Shown here: one piece after another, positions 34,068 through 42,280 of the stretch | Numbering within the stretch: position 1 is the stretch's first letter | Layout: the number at the start of each line of letters is the position of its first letter | The notes under the pieces: generated by a model | Database searches by the model: none | The model's input: the letters and a program-made list of their open reading frames with translations, nothing else | Told to the model about the DNA's origin: nothing | Translations under genes and position numbers: made by a program | Assembly (NCBI GenBank): GCA_902786515.1 | Contig: CADADA010000027.1 | Coordinates: forward strand, 1-42,900 | Origin: an uncultured Lachnospiraceae bacterium | GTDB taxonomy: Bacteria > Bacillota > Clostridia > Lachnospirales > Lachnospiraceae | Reading direction: 5' to 3' | Length of the DNA stretch: 42,900 nt

Positions 34068-35173
34068 TTTACATCATCTCCCTTCTCCAAACTTCCTGTT
34101 CTTTCACAGAATTCACGGTTAAGTACTGCAGCCATCTCCTGCTGTTCCGTTGGAAACATATGTGCGTAATGAAACGTAATACTCTGACTTTCATGCCCTA
34201 CCCTGTTCCCAATGGCAACCGCAGAAAAGCCTCTGTTAATCAGATATGAAATATGCGAATGTCTTAATCCGTGAATTGTAATACGCTTTACGCCTGCTTT
34301 TTTTGCGCCTCTGGTCATTTCCTTGTGCAGATAAGATTTGGTAATCATAAATATCCTGTTGTCCCTTGTAAAACCATACAGGCTTGAAAGATACTCTTTC
34401 ATTTCCTCAGCCAGAAAATCCGGCATCACGATATCCCGCCTGCTTTTCGGTGTCTTCGGATCAGTGATGATATCCTCCCCATCAATTCTCTGGTAGGATT
34501 TATTAATGTGTATTACCTTACTCTCCACATCAATATCCGCTGCAGTAAGTGCAAGCAATTCCCCACTTCTTAAACCACACCAGTAAAGCACCTGAAACGC
34601 ATAATAGGATACGGATTTATCCTTTACCTGTTCTATAAATTTCAGATATTCCTCCTCCGTCCAGAATTCCATTTCATCCGCTTTTCCCTTTCCGATGGTT
34701 CCGGCTTTCTTCACGGGATTATCCGGCAGATTATAAAATCTTATGGCATGGTTAAACAGTGCCGAAAGCTCCGACTGAATGGTTTTCAGATAAGTTGGCT
34801 TAAACGGTTTTCCATCCGGTGTTTTAAGCTTCATAATCGCATTTTGCCATTTGATAATATCAGCCGGACTGATTTCATTCATCTTCTTATCCTTGAAATA
34901 AGGTAAAATCCTGTTGCGGAATATGGTGTCCTTCGTCTTCCATGTATTCAGTTTCAGCTTGGGCTTAAGGTCATCCTCATAAATCCTGTAAAAAGAACCA
35001 AAATCCATATCCAGACTGGTTGCCTGCCGGAGTCGGAACTTCTGCTCCCACTCCAGTGCCTTCTTACGGGTCTTAAATCCTCTTTTCAGCTTCCTTCTGT
35101 TCTTGCCTGTCCAATCATTGTAGTGAAAGGAAACATACCATGTTCCCCTCTCTTCATCCTTGTAAGCAGCCAT
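34064..35173 (-). CDS. int: Tn916-type tyrosine integrase, element 2
   Basis: About 369 residues with an arm-binding N-terminus (GTWYVSFHYNDWTGKNRRK), core-binding domain and catalytic residues Arg (WCGLRSGELLAL), HxxR (IHGLRHSHISYL), His and Tyr (VGHESQSITFHYAHMFP). I choose the ATG at 35173, ten bases after AAGGAG. Close relative of the element 1 integrase. Confidence 0.94.
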   Translation of the reverse strand: MAAYKDEERGTWYVSFHYNDWTGKNRRKLKRGFKTRKKALEWEQKFRLRQATSLDMDFGSFYRIYEDDLKPKLKLNTWKTKDTIFRNRILPYFKDKKMNEISPADIIKWQNAIMKLKTPDGKPFKPTYLKTIQSELSALFNHAIRFYNLPDNPVKKAGTIGKGKADEMEFWTEEEYLKFIEQVKDKSVSYYAFQVLYWCGLRSGELLALTAADIDVESKVIHINKSYQRIDGEDIITDPKTPKSRRDIVMPDFLAEEMKEYLSSLYGFTRDNRIFMITKSYLHKEMTRGAKKAGVKRITIHGLRHSHISYLINRGFSAVAIGNRVGHESQSITFHYAHMFPTEQQEMAAVLNREFCERTGSLEKGDDVK

Positions 35174-35191
35174 TTGCTTCACTCTCCTTCC

Positions 35192-35377
35192 TTAAGCTGT
35201 CTGCAAACCATAGAACTTCTCGTCAAAATACTTACAGCTAACCTTACCCGTAATGGTTCTGTATCCCTTTTCCTGCAGCTCATGGTTTAACTCGCGGATA
35301 ATCTTGTATCCGTGTGAACGTGATATGGACAGCATTTCTGCCACCTCGTCAACATTGTAAAAAATCTTCTTTTCCAT
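35192..35377 (-). CDS. xis: excisionase-like HTH_17 protein, element 2
   Basis: 61 residues from the ATG at 35377 after AAGGAGGTGAG: FYNVDEVAEMLSISRSHGYKII, then TGKVSCKYFDEKFYG. Same build as the gene at 20289. Ends 18 bp before the integrase start. Confidence 0.88.
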   Translation of the reverse strand: MEKKIFYNVDEVAEMLSISRSHGYKIIRELNHELQEKGYRTITGKVSCKYFDEKFYGLQTA

Positions 35378-35588
35378 AGGTGTCTCACCTCCTTCCCCCG
35401 GCTGTACCGGTATGTATCTCAAATTTGCCTTCTACAAATATGATAGCTCATTTCAAAATTCTCTTCTCGACTTCGCAGGACGATCTTTTCATAAAAAGTA
35501 GCCTTTGCAGGACTATTTTTTGCTCCATAGTCTTTTACACCACTTCCATGCTCAGATTATAAAGCAGTCACCTAATCAATTTCAGGAA
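35378..35588. promoter_or_regulatory. xis leader of element 2 with GCAGGAC repeats
   Basis: Noncoding. GCAGGACGAT (35475-35484) and GCAGGACTAT (35507-35516), 32 bp apart (three helical turns), each followed by a T run. A minus-strand TATAAT lies at 35556-35561 without a clear -35. Likely binding sites for Xis or a regulator. Confidence 0.4.
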
Positions 35589-35804
35589 CTATCTGTTCTC
35601 TTTCACCGGCAAAATGTGAACAATCAGTTCTCTTGCCTCCTCTGTAAAGCTTACCTCCCAAACTAATGATTGAGAATGCACTCTCTGGCTCCCTTTGGGG
35701 ACAAGATACGCTCCCTTACCATAATATCTGTTTCTATATCCGCATTTTAGATGTATACAGTAGGAGTTACTCCCCAACTTAGTGGCAGTTGATTTCTCCC
35801 ACAC
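35589..35804 (-). CDS. hypothetical 71-residue protein, doubtful
   Basis: Starts with GTG without a visible ribosome site. The sequence (CIHLKCGYRNRYYGKGAYL, then EVSFTEEARELIVHILP) looks protein-like rather than random, but no family is recognised. It could be a remnant of a regulator near the end of element 2. Confidence 0.3.
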   Translation of the reverse strand: MWEKSTATKLGSNSYCIHLKCGYRNRYYGKGAYLVPKGSQRVHSQSLVWEVSFTEEARELIVHILPVKENR

Positions 35805-35938
35805 CTAAAATGATAAATTATCCAAAAGCTGATTAAAACCGAGAGATATTCCGAATTTCGAAATAAAAGTCGTAGTATTATTACGAATTTTTATAAAATG
35901 GGAAATTTTGAAAAGAAAAAGATTTGTAAGAAATAGAA

Positions 35939-36010
35939 ATACCTAAAATACCTTTTACAGTATTCCAAAATATGTCCAGTACTGCCCAAACAGGTATCAT
36001 ATAGGTATCA
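35939..36010. repeat. inverted pairs of AGGTAT boxes at element 2 right end
   Basis: ATACCT at 35939-35944 and 35948-35953 face AGGTATCA at 35992-35999 and 36003-36010. Between them is CAGTA...TACTG. This paired layout suits arm-type integrase sites around a recombination core. Confidence 0.45.
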
Positions 36011-36023
36011 ATGAAAAGAAAAA

Positions 36024-36061
36024 AGCTTCAGAAACGGCTTGTTTTCGCTGTTTCTGAAGCT
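36024..36061 (-). terminator. terminator at element 2 right end
   Basis: AGCTTCAGAAAC (36024-36035) pairs perfectly with GTTTCTGAAGCT (36050-36061). The minus strand has a long T-rich run after it. It would end the HD/wHTH transcript from the right. About 150 bp further on to 36209 I see no gene. Confidence 0.8.
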
Positions 36062-36209
36062 GTGTTTACTATTCGAACTCTTGGGCGGAGAGATTTATCT
36101 GGCTGTTTCTTAGTACACATTTGTGTGTTTTATTATTCATATTCACCTTATTTTGCATTTTTGTGTACCTCGTCTAAAATTTTTAGAGCCAAATTGGAGC
36201 CATTCCTTA

Positions 36210-36446
36210 CTACCGTCCACATACAGAATAGCACCTAAAATTTTGATTAATCAATCCTGATCTTACAAAAGAGTTTACCTCTTTCTCAACATACTCAGAA
36301 GATATCTCCAAGTTATACTGACGTAATTCAACAACTAATTGTCCAACCGTAAATCTATATGATGAATCCTTAGAAAATAAATGGTTATAAATAATAAAGT
36401 CTACATCCTTTTTTGAATCCTTTACTAACACTTTGCACATAGTCAT
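36210..36446 (-). CDS. small winged-helix-like partner of the HD protein
   Basis: 78 residues. YRFTVGQLVVELRQYNLEIS and YVEKEVNSFVRSGLINQNF read as a winged helix. No family recognised. Its ATG overlaps the HD gene's stop (ATGA), so the two are coupled; a small partner after a nucleotide hydrolase may regulate its activity or recognise nucleic acid. Confidence 0.65.
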   Translation of the reverse strand: MTMCKVLVKDSKKDVDFIIYNHLFSKDSSYRFTVGQLVVELRQYNLEISSEYVEKEVNSFVRSGLINQNFRCYSVCGR

Positions 36447-38416
36447 TCCTCCATTTGATTTATTTGTTTATTTAACTCTGTAACAATTTGTTCCTTTAGT
36501 TTATTCCCAAGTTCAATCCCTATGCTGTGTAAAAAACTGTCTCTTTTTTCTTTTACTATGTTTTCTCCATTTTCAAGCATGATGTAAATATAAAAAACCG
36601 GAAGATAATCCGAATCAAGCCTTAAAATATCTGAAATACCACTTATTTCATCTAAGGTGCATACACTACCATTATAATCATAAAAATATATAGGACTATC
36701 AAGACCTATAGAAATATTTTTAAATACAGTTATAGTATCATAGCATTTTATGTTTGTAAAGATTTTTTGTGTTTCTGTTTCTACCACTTTTTTGACAAAA
36801 TCTTCAAAAGACCCTATCTTAATTGCCTTATATCTCCTTGAAATAAATGATAAAATAAATCCTTTAGGAGTTTTTGATATGTTACTTAGTATTTCATCTA
36901 TAAAATCTAAGGTGCCTTTTATATCAACTGTAGTTCCTTGAGTTAAAGTATCTTTCTCCAGTTCATTAGATAATTGATTAATTTTCACAACCAATTCATC
37001 TATTTCACCTTTACTGTCTGATAAAACTTTTTTCACTTCGTCATCAATTATTTTAAAATTTTCGCCACGTTTTATTAAGGAGTAATAGCACTTAGTATTT
37101 CGTAAAAGTTCTGATAATCTTTGTTTTAAAACATACTCATCTGTATTTGGTTTTATATCCTTATTTCTATAATACTCTGTATAATATATCTGTTTTAAAA
37201 CCGTCATTAACCAAGAGTCATTCCACTGAGATAATGCATTTGCCTTCTCTGCCGTTGTTGACTCCCCTAACGGAAACCACAACCCAGAAATATCAAACGG
37301 AATCAGAATTTTATTATTAATATCATCTCTATCCGTCTGTGTATTCAAATATTTTTTCACCAAATCTTTTACTGAATATTCCAACAAATAATCCGTTTTT
37401 ATTACCCTATGATGATATATTATATCTTTATAAATATTATATCTTCGTTTAATAAAATCCTCTACAGAATTAACTGCCTTCAATGGCACACAAAAAAATA
37501 TTTCTCCGTCATCAATGATCATTTGCATGTCATTAATTATTCTATTATAATCAATCTTTCCTGAATCCATTCCTGAATTCAAAGCATCTCTTGTAACATA
37601 ATCAAGCCTGTCTCCATCTATACTACTATCTATAATTCTATGTAAGCTTTTAAATGGAGCAATCTCTCCGAATATTTTCTTTACACTTTCATAAACAAGA
37701 ATTTCATATAAATTTTCATTATATGCTTCATCTTCATCATTAATATTAGAGATAATTCCTCTTAATATACTATCACTGATTTCATCTCCCATTTGTTCAT
37801 GTAATTTCTTGTTATCCTCAAAATACTTAGACATAGTATCTAAAAACTCTATACACCGCTTTTGATTATTTTCCAAACTACTTCCATCTTTATACACCGA
37901 TTTTAAAGCATTTTCTACAATATGACTAAATGGGGGATGTCCTATATCATGCAATAACGCTGCTACTCTGATTGCCTGAATTAATACCAAATGTATTATT
38001 TGATATTTATCAGTAACATTGTGTGGTATCAAAGAATGACGGAATTTATCCAATTCTATCTTAGGCATATCATTCGGCGTAATGCCTCCCAATTTTTGTT
38101 CACAAAATTCGTGTTGTTTTGCAATCTCAGTAATTATCTTTTTATACTCAACACTAAACATCTCATAAAAAATGTTTAAATTCTCGGGAGTTGCATTCAA
38201 AACTGATGAAAAAAACATATCTGAACATAATTTCATAGTTCCTATAGAATGTTCAAAACGTTTTGTTCTATTTGTTGGGAAAGTTAAATAAACTGTCGAA
38301 TTTTGATATACATCATGCAAACGATTAAACCCAACACTTGAAATAATTCTTTTTTCATATTCTGATAAAGGTATTAATCCATGAATAGAATCATTTAGAT
38401 AGATTACTTTTTTCAT
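36443..38416 (-). CDS. HD-domain phosphohydrolase (dGTPase-like, COG1078)
   Basis: 657 residues, longer than ordinary dGTPases. Metal ligands in order: His in NRTKRFEHSIG (about 56), His-Asp in LLHDIGHPPFSH (about 157), Asp in DSSIDGDRLDYVTRD (about 265). The C-terminal 300 residues are helical and unassigned. The fold is that of dNTP triphosphohydrolases and SAMHD1, some of which defend bacteria by draining dNTPs during infection; that function here is inferred. AAGGAAGGGG precedes the ATG and TATAAT (38447-38452, minus) lies upstream. Confidence 0.85.
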   Translation of the reverse strand: MKKVIYLNDSIHGLIPLSEYEKRIISSVGFNRLHDVYQNSTVYLTFPTNRTKRFEHSIGTMKLCSDMFFSSVLNATPENLNIFYEMFSVEYKKIITEIAKQHEFCEQKLGGITPNDMPKIELDKFRHSLIPHNVTDKYQIIHLVLIQAIRVAALLHDIGHPPFSHIVENALKSVYKDGSSLENNQKRCIEFLDTMSKYFEDNKKLHEQMGDEISDSILRGIISNINDEDEAYNENLYEILVYESVKKIFGEIAPFKSLHRIIDSSIDGDRLDYVTRDALNSGMDSGKIDYNRIINDMQMIIDDGEIFFCVPLKAVNSVEDFIKRRYNIYKDIIYHHRVIKTDYLLEYSVKDLVKKYLNTQTDRDDINNKILIPFDISGLWFPLGESTTAEKANALSQWNDSWLMTVLKQIYYTEYYRNKDIKPNTDEYVLKQRLSELLRNTKCYYSLIKRGENFKIIDDEVKKVLSDSKGEIDELVVKINQLSNELEKDTLTQGTTVDIKGTLDFIDEILSNISKTPKGFILSFISRRYKAIKIGSFEDFVKKVVETETQKIFTNIKCYDTITVFKNISIGLDSPIYFYDYNGSVCTLDEISGISDILRLDSDYLPVFYIYIMLENGENIVKEKRDSFLHSIGIELGNKLKEQIVTELNKQINQMEE

Positions 38417-38544
38417 TATGTTCCCCTTCCTTCATATATTTCTTTTATTATAGTCCATATTTCGATTAAAATCTACATATTTCACAATAAAGTTATTAAT
38501 ATAATAATATATGCTTTAAAAATTATCACTTTAATTTACCATTC

Positions 38545-38898
38545 CTAACTCTCATACCGAAAAAACTCCCTTGCCATCATCTCCGCTGTAGCCCGGTTAT
38601 ATCCCTTCTTGAGATACCCCTGCACAATCGTTCCAAACATCCCCTTAACCATTTCATCCTCAATATCACAATATGCCTGCATTTCCCCGGATAAAGCCAT
38701 TGCCACATACTCTATCGGCTTATTATCCAACAATTTGTGTAGCTTCGCCAGCGACTGCTCTGTCGTCCGCAGAGCAGCCTCAACCTCCTCACATTTTATT
38801 CGAAGCATATTCCCGTCAACATACCACACCTCAACATATCCGTTATCCATGTTATAGGCACATTCTACAATGTTATCTAATCTGTTATCATTCATCAT
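38545..38898 (-). CDS. DUF6061-like small protein
   Basis: 117 residues: VECAYNMDNGYVEVWYVDGNMLRIK, then NKPIEYVAMALSGEMQAYCD. This matches, from memory, the DUF6061 pattern of Clostridial mobile elements. Function unknown. Lies 18 bp after the MobV gene and is probably cotranscribed with it. Confidence 0.65.
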   Translation of the reverse strand: MMNDNRLDNIVECAYNMDNGYVEVWYVDGNMLRIKCEEVEAALRTTEQSLAKLHKLLDNKPIEYVAMALSGEMQAYCDIEDEMVKGMFGTIVQGYLKKGYNRATAEMMAREFFRYES

Positions 38899-38916
38899 AT
38901 CAATCCATCCTTTCGT

Positions 38917-40542
38917 TTATCTCGCTCCATAAGACCTGTGATTCTGTCTTACCTGATGCTCCATGAGTTCCTTCTCCTTTACCTTACCGATAATAGTATC
39001 AATTTGCTCCGCACCGGCATATCGTTTCACACGCTCCAGATCGTCAGCTTTTTCCTGCAATAATTCTGTTTTAACAGACATATCTCTAATTTTTCCTTTG
39101 TAAAATTCTACATCACTTGTGAGGTGCTTAACTTTATCTCGCAGTTGAAGAACTTCCTCTTTTAATCTAACACATTGGATTGTCAAGCTTTTTACCAGTT
39201 CCTTCAATTTGTTCACAAGAGGCAAAGCTACTTTATCCCGAAATGACTTTGCACTTGCAAACGCTCCCGGCTCTGGAAGTTGCCATTCAGGTTCTTCATC
39301 ATATTTTCGAACATCACGTTGCAACAACTTCTCTGATTGCACCATCTGATCAATTCTGCTTCTCAATTTCTCCTGTTGTATTTCAAGCTGGGCATTATCT
39401 TTCTGTAGCTTATCCTGCATTTGTTTTAATGCCTGATTATCCGATTGTAACGAAGTTTGCTTCTGCTCCAGCTTTTCATTATCCTCTTGCAATTTATTCT
39501 GTTCTTGTTCCAATCGTTGGTTCTCGGACTGTAAAACACTCTGTTTCATCTCCAACTCGCTATTATCTGTCCGCAATTGCCATTGTTGCTGTTCCAAGTG
39601 TCGATTATCCGTCCGTAGTTCCACCTTTTTTATTTCAAGGCTTGTATTCTCCACTCGCAATTGTCGATTGCTTGCACTTAATGTTTCATTATCCCTTTGA
39701 ACAGCAATACCTTCCTCTCTTGCTTTTTCAACAGCCTCCTCAGCCCTTACCTGCTTAATTGTAGTGGTCATTAGTTCCTGCTTCATAGTGGATACTGCCT
39801 GATTCAATTTAGCAACCTCTGTGGTCTTTTCCTGCTTTTGACTGTCTAATTCTGCTACTTCTTTAGCTCTCGCCTGCTTTTCAAATTCCAGTACCGATAA
39901 ATGCTTTTCATGTGTACCTTTTTGAAGCCATTTGACACCATGTCGCTCCATCACCATAGCCAATTCCCGCTTCTCTGCTGCAATCCATTGATTCCACTCT
40001 GTCGCACCTCTCGTGCCACCTGAAAAACCCTCTGCAGCTAATGCAGATTTTAACGATACTCTTGTATCCAATCCTCGCTTGCTACCAGTAATATATGGTA
40101 CAAAATCAATGTGTAAATGTGGTGTTTCCTCATCCATATGCAAGTAAGCAGAAAACACATACAGGTTAGGATTTCGTGCTTGAAACTCATCCATAAACTC
40201 TGTTAATATTTTCTTAGCAAGAAGCCCTTCTTCACTTTTGGCATTCATATCGTCTTTATTTCCAATCTGAAAAATTACTTCGTGAAAAAGTTTTTCCTGC
40301 TTGCCTTGTCTAATTTTTTCATAATAATCATCAATCACTCGATCCTTACGTTTTTGCTTTTCATTATATCGTTCAAGTGCTTCATCAAACAATTTATGAT
40401 AAACCTGCTTTATATCTTCATTACAAAAATGAACATTAGCACCACTTCTATCACTATCCACATTTTTAGCTGTAAAAGCTCGGGTGTTGTGATTAACGGA
40501 ACCTTTTCCTACCATCCCACTAATCGTTCTTTCCATAGGCAT
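38917..40542 (-). CDS. MobV-type relaxase with long repeated coiled coil, element 3
   Basis: 541 residues. YLHMDEETPHLHIDFVP is the metal-binding motif III (about 134-150). Residues 200-290 are coiled coil, 295-392 contain seven 14-residue repeats (LQxDNxxLEQxQxx type), and a conserved helical tail follows (FRDKVALPLVNKLKELVKSL). AAGGAG precedes the ATG. Nicks oriT; the rod could place the relaxase or join it to the coupling protein. Confidence 0.88.
   Translation of the reverse strand: MPMERTISGMVGKGSVNHNTRAFTAKNVDSDRSGANVHFCNEDIKQVYHKLFDEALERYNEKQKRKDRVIDDYYEKIRQGKQEKLFHEVIFQIGNKDDMNAKSEEGLLAKKILTEFMDEFQARNPNLYVFSAYLHMDEETPHLHIDFVPYITGSKRGLDTRVSLKSALAAEGFSGGTRGATEWNQWIAAEKRELAMVMERHGVKWLQKGTHEKHLSVLEFEKQARAKEVAELDSQKQEKTTEVAKLNQAVSTMKQELMTTTIKQVRAEEAVEKAREEGIAVQRDNETLSASNRQLRVENTSLEIKKVELRTDNRHLEQQQWQLRTDNSELEMKQSVLQSENQRLEQEQNKLQEDNEKLEQKQTSLQSDNQALKQMQDKLQKDNAQLEIQQEKLRSRIDQMVQSEKLLQRDVRKYDEEPEWQLPEPGAFASAKSFRDKVALPLVNKLKELVKSLTIQCVRLKEEVLQLRDKVKHLTSDVEFYKGKIRDMSVKTELLQEKADDLERVKRYAGAEQIDTIIGKVKEKELMEHQVRQNHRSYGAR
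39367..39660. repeat. seven 42-bp in-frame repeats in the MobV gene
   Basis: Degenerate 42-bp units, each encoding two heptads (L-x2-[DE]-N-x2-L-[EK]-x-x-Q-x2). DNA copies differ enough that the protein pattern is clearer than the base pattern. Confidence 0.7.
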
Positions 40543-40571
40543 TTTTCTCCTTCCTTTTATCTGTCATATTA

Positions 40572-40715
40572 GCGCCGGATACGGCGCAGGCTTTGTTACT
40601 TTCGCCGAAAGTAACGCAAAAGCACTTTTGACACCTTCGGCATCAAAAATGCAACCTGACCAGTCAGGTTTTGCGCCCTGCCGGGAGCTTTTCTGCCTGC
40701 GGCAGTCAGTGTACG
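40572..40715. other. hairpin cluster, probable oriT of element 3
   Basis: Four or five stems in a row: GCGCCG/CGGCGC (40572-40587), GTTACTTTC/GAAAGTAAC (40595-40615), TTTTGA/TCAAAA, AACCTGAC/GTCAGGTT (40653-40670), and CTGCC/GGCAG. Markedly more GC-rich than its surroundings and located just upstream of the relaxase. Confidence 0.5.
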
Positions 40716-40804
40716 CAAGCCTCCACTGTGTCAACCACACCATATTTTCCTTATCCATTCTAACGGAAGCGTGACACGCAGCCGTTATATATGTTTAGGA
40801 AAAA

Positions 40805-41038
40805 CTACCACCGAAAACTCTCCAGTACACCTCGCCTATCCAAATATTCCTTTCGTGCCCTTTCCTTTTCTTCTTCCGTTGGTGCGGTCTTATATTTTGT
40901 ATATAATTCTCTCATTACCATTGCATCCAGCTTCTTTTCTAATCCTTGCTTTATCCGAGGTGCCATTTCCACCTGCTCCAGCATAAAATATCTCATTATC
41001 GCAACGAAAAGTTCTTCTGAAATCTGTACATTTTTCAT
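40805..41038 (-). CDS. small conserved Clostridial element protein
   Basis: 77 residues (ELFVAIMRYFMLEQVEM, GLEKKLDAMVMRELYTKYK, APTEEEKERARKEYLDRRG). Similar proteins are frequent in Lachnospiraceae elements and are sometimes mislabelled complexin-2. Role unknown. It takes the place that TnpV has in element 2. AAGGATTG lies before the ATG. Confidence 0.75.
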   Translation of the reverse strand: MKNVQISEELFVAIMRYFMLEQVEMAPRIKQGLEKKLDAMVMRELYTKYKTAPTEEEKERARKEYLDRRGVLESFRW

Positions 41039-41075
41039 ATCAATCCATCAATCCTTTCCTCTTACTATCAAGTCC

Positions 41076-41152
41076 GCAACAATGCACTATCTATAGATTT
41101 TGCAACCTTGCAAGGTTCATCTCCGCAATTTCTATATAGTCTGCATTGTTGC
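41076..41152. repeat. conserved intergenic hairpin downstream of the RepA-like gene, element 3
   Basis: GCAACAATGCA (41076-41086) pairs perfectly with TGCATTGTTGC (41142-41152). Inside is the palindrome AACCTTGCAAGGTT. Counterpart of 32501-32572. Confidence 0.6.
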
Positions 41153-41161
41153 GTTCTTGCC

Positions 41162-42142
41162 TTAATCCGACTTTACCTTATCCAACTCCCAATACCATGA
41201 ATTGTTAATTTTCTTAGCCCGGATACCAAGCTCCTTTTTGGCATTTTCCAATGTCCTTTTTGAAATGCCCTGTTCATCAGCCATTTCAAAAATTTCATTG
41301 CTTTGCACCATATTAGAAGTTTCTGCCATTTCACGAAGCATTTGCTTTGCCTGTTCCAGTTTATTCGCCTTTGGTGCAATTCCACCAAGTACTTCATCCG
41401 CTGTGATCTCATAATCTCCTAACCAGTGAAAGCCTGTCTCTGATAGCATGAATGCCTTCGGATGTCCAAATGCCGCAAGATTATTCTTTATCTGAACAAC
41501 TGCTCTTGTATTAGGTTCTCCCTCTATTCTGCCGACCAGAAGCACACTCCTTGCCACTGCAAAGAAGTCAATAGAGCCCATACCTCTATATGCCGCTTTG
41601 TTACCTGATGCCTTATTCATATGACCGATAAGAAGAATTGCACATTGATATTTCTCCGCTAATGCTCCCAGCTTCTTTGTCATATCTCTTGCTTCATTTG
41701 CCCGGTTCATATCCATACCACCACCGAGATAAGCCTGTATCGGGTCTAATATCAATACTTTTGCTCCAGTCTTAGCTAGTGCCTCTTCCAGCCTTTCATC
41801 TGCCATAGACAGTGATTTATCGCTTTCATCAATAACCAGTATCTTTTCACAGTCTGCCCCGGCAAGTTCAAGTCTTGGCTTTACTGTGTCTGCCAGTCCA
41901 TCCTCTGCGGTCTGATAAATCACATTTACCGGCTCCTGTACATCCATATCACTTTCTAGACATTCTCCCTTAGATAACTTGGCTGCTATGTTTAACACCA
42001 ATGTTGTTTTTCCATCTCCCGGATCACCCTGAATGATTGTAAGCTTTCCATATGGTATAAACGGATACCACAGCCATTTCACTTCCTGTGATTCTACCTC
42101 CGACATCCGTATCATCTTTAATTCTGCCTTTTGTCCTTCCAT
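41162..42142 (-). CDS. RepA-like AAA/RecA-fold ATPase, element 3
   Basis: 326 residues, closely similar to 32584-33555: QGDPGDGKTTLVL (Walker A), VLILDPIQAYLGG (Walker B), LLIGHMNKASG, C-terminal winged helix (GISKRTLENAKKELGI). ATGGAGGAC precedes the start; this site can pair with an upstream GTTCTTC. Probable replication ATPase of the excised circle. Confidence 0.85.
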   Translation of the reverse strand: MEGQKAELKMIRMSEVESQEVKWLWYPFIPYGKLTIIQGDPGDGKTTLVLNIAAKLSKGECLESDMDVQEPVNVIYQTAEDGLADTVKPRLELAGADCEKILVIDESDKSLSMADERLEEALAKTGAKVLILDPIQAYLGGGMDMNRANEARDMTKKLGALAEKYQCAILLIGHMNKASGNKAAYRGMGSIDFFAVARSVLLVGRIEGEPNTRAVVQIKNNLAAFGHPKAFMLSETGFHWLGDYEITADEVLGGIAPKANKLEQAKQMLREMAETSNMVQSNEIFEMADEQGISKRTLENAKKELGIRAKKINNSWYWELDKVKSD

Positions 42143-42180
42143 AAAAGTCCTCCATATTCAAATCTTTTATTTGCTCCTAA

Positions 42181-42229
42181 GAAGAACCTCTGCTATACTC
42201 TAGTTGTGAATACATAGGTAACAGAGGTT
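42181..42229 (-). promoter_or_regulatory. leader switch before the RepA-like gene, element 3
   Basis: In the mRNA sense, AACCTCTG (42222-42229) can pair with CAGAGGTT (42185-42192). GTTCTTC (42181-42187) can pair, with two G-U pairs, with GGAGGAC of the ribosome site. The two helices overlap by three bases, as in element 2. Confidence 0.5.
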
Positions 42230-42280
42230 TTCTTTTGTTACCGCAAGTCCTAACAGTTGCCGCTGTCAGGACTTTTTTCT
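42206..42280 (+). ncRNA. antisense RNA candidate to the RepA-like leader, element 3
   Basis: Plus strand: extended -10 box TGCTATACT (TATACT at 42194-42199), hairpin GGTAACA/TGTTACC (42217-42242), terminator AGTCCT/AGGACT (42246-42273) with inner ACAG/CTGT and a T run to 42279. Same architecture as 33615-33690 with different stem sequences. Confidence 0.6.

Larger units (their letters stand above)
30421..36065. mobile_element. integrative mobilizable element 2 (core; limits approximate)
   Basis: MobV relaxase, oriT hairpins, iterons, TnpV, RepA-like ATPase, RHH protein, integrase and excisionase in one direction. The right end is probably near 35939-36061. The left end is unclear: either just before 30421, or at the GGTATCA field near 21750, in which case the restriction genes of region C are cargo. 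Confidence 0.62.

Noticed and set aside
35380..35562. Plus-strand 60-codon frame over the xis leader
   Set aside because: No ribosome site, low-complexity translation, overlaps regulatory repeats.
36062..36209. GTAC-containing words near 36110-36175 as the left arm sites of element 3
   Set aside because: Copies are irregular and unphased; too weak to set a boundary.
39367..39660. Regular repeats as a CRISPR array
   Set aside because: Repeats are contiguous, in frame and degenerate, without spacers; they encode heptads.
40564..40758. 64-codon minus-strand frame upstream of the element 3 relaxase
   Set aside because: It lies over the run of hairpins, has a composition dictated by them, and shows no domain; treated as noncoding oriT-type DNA.
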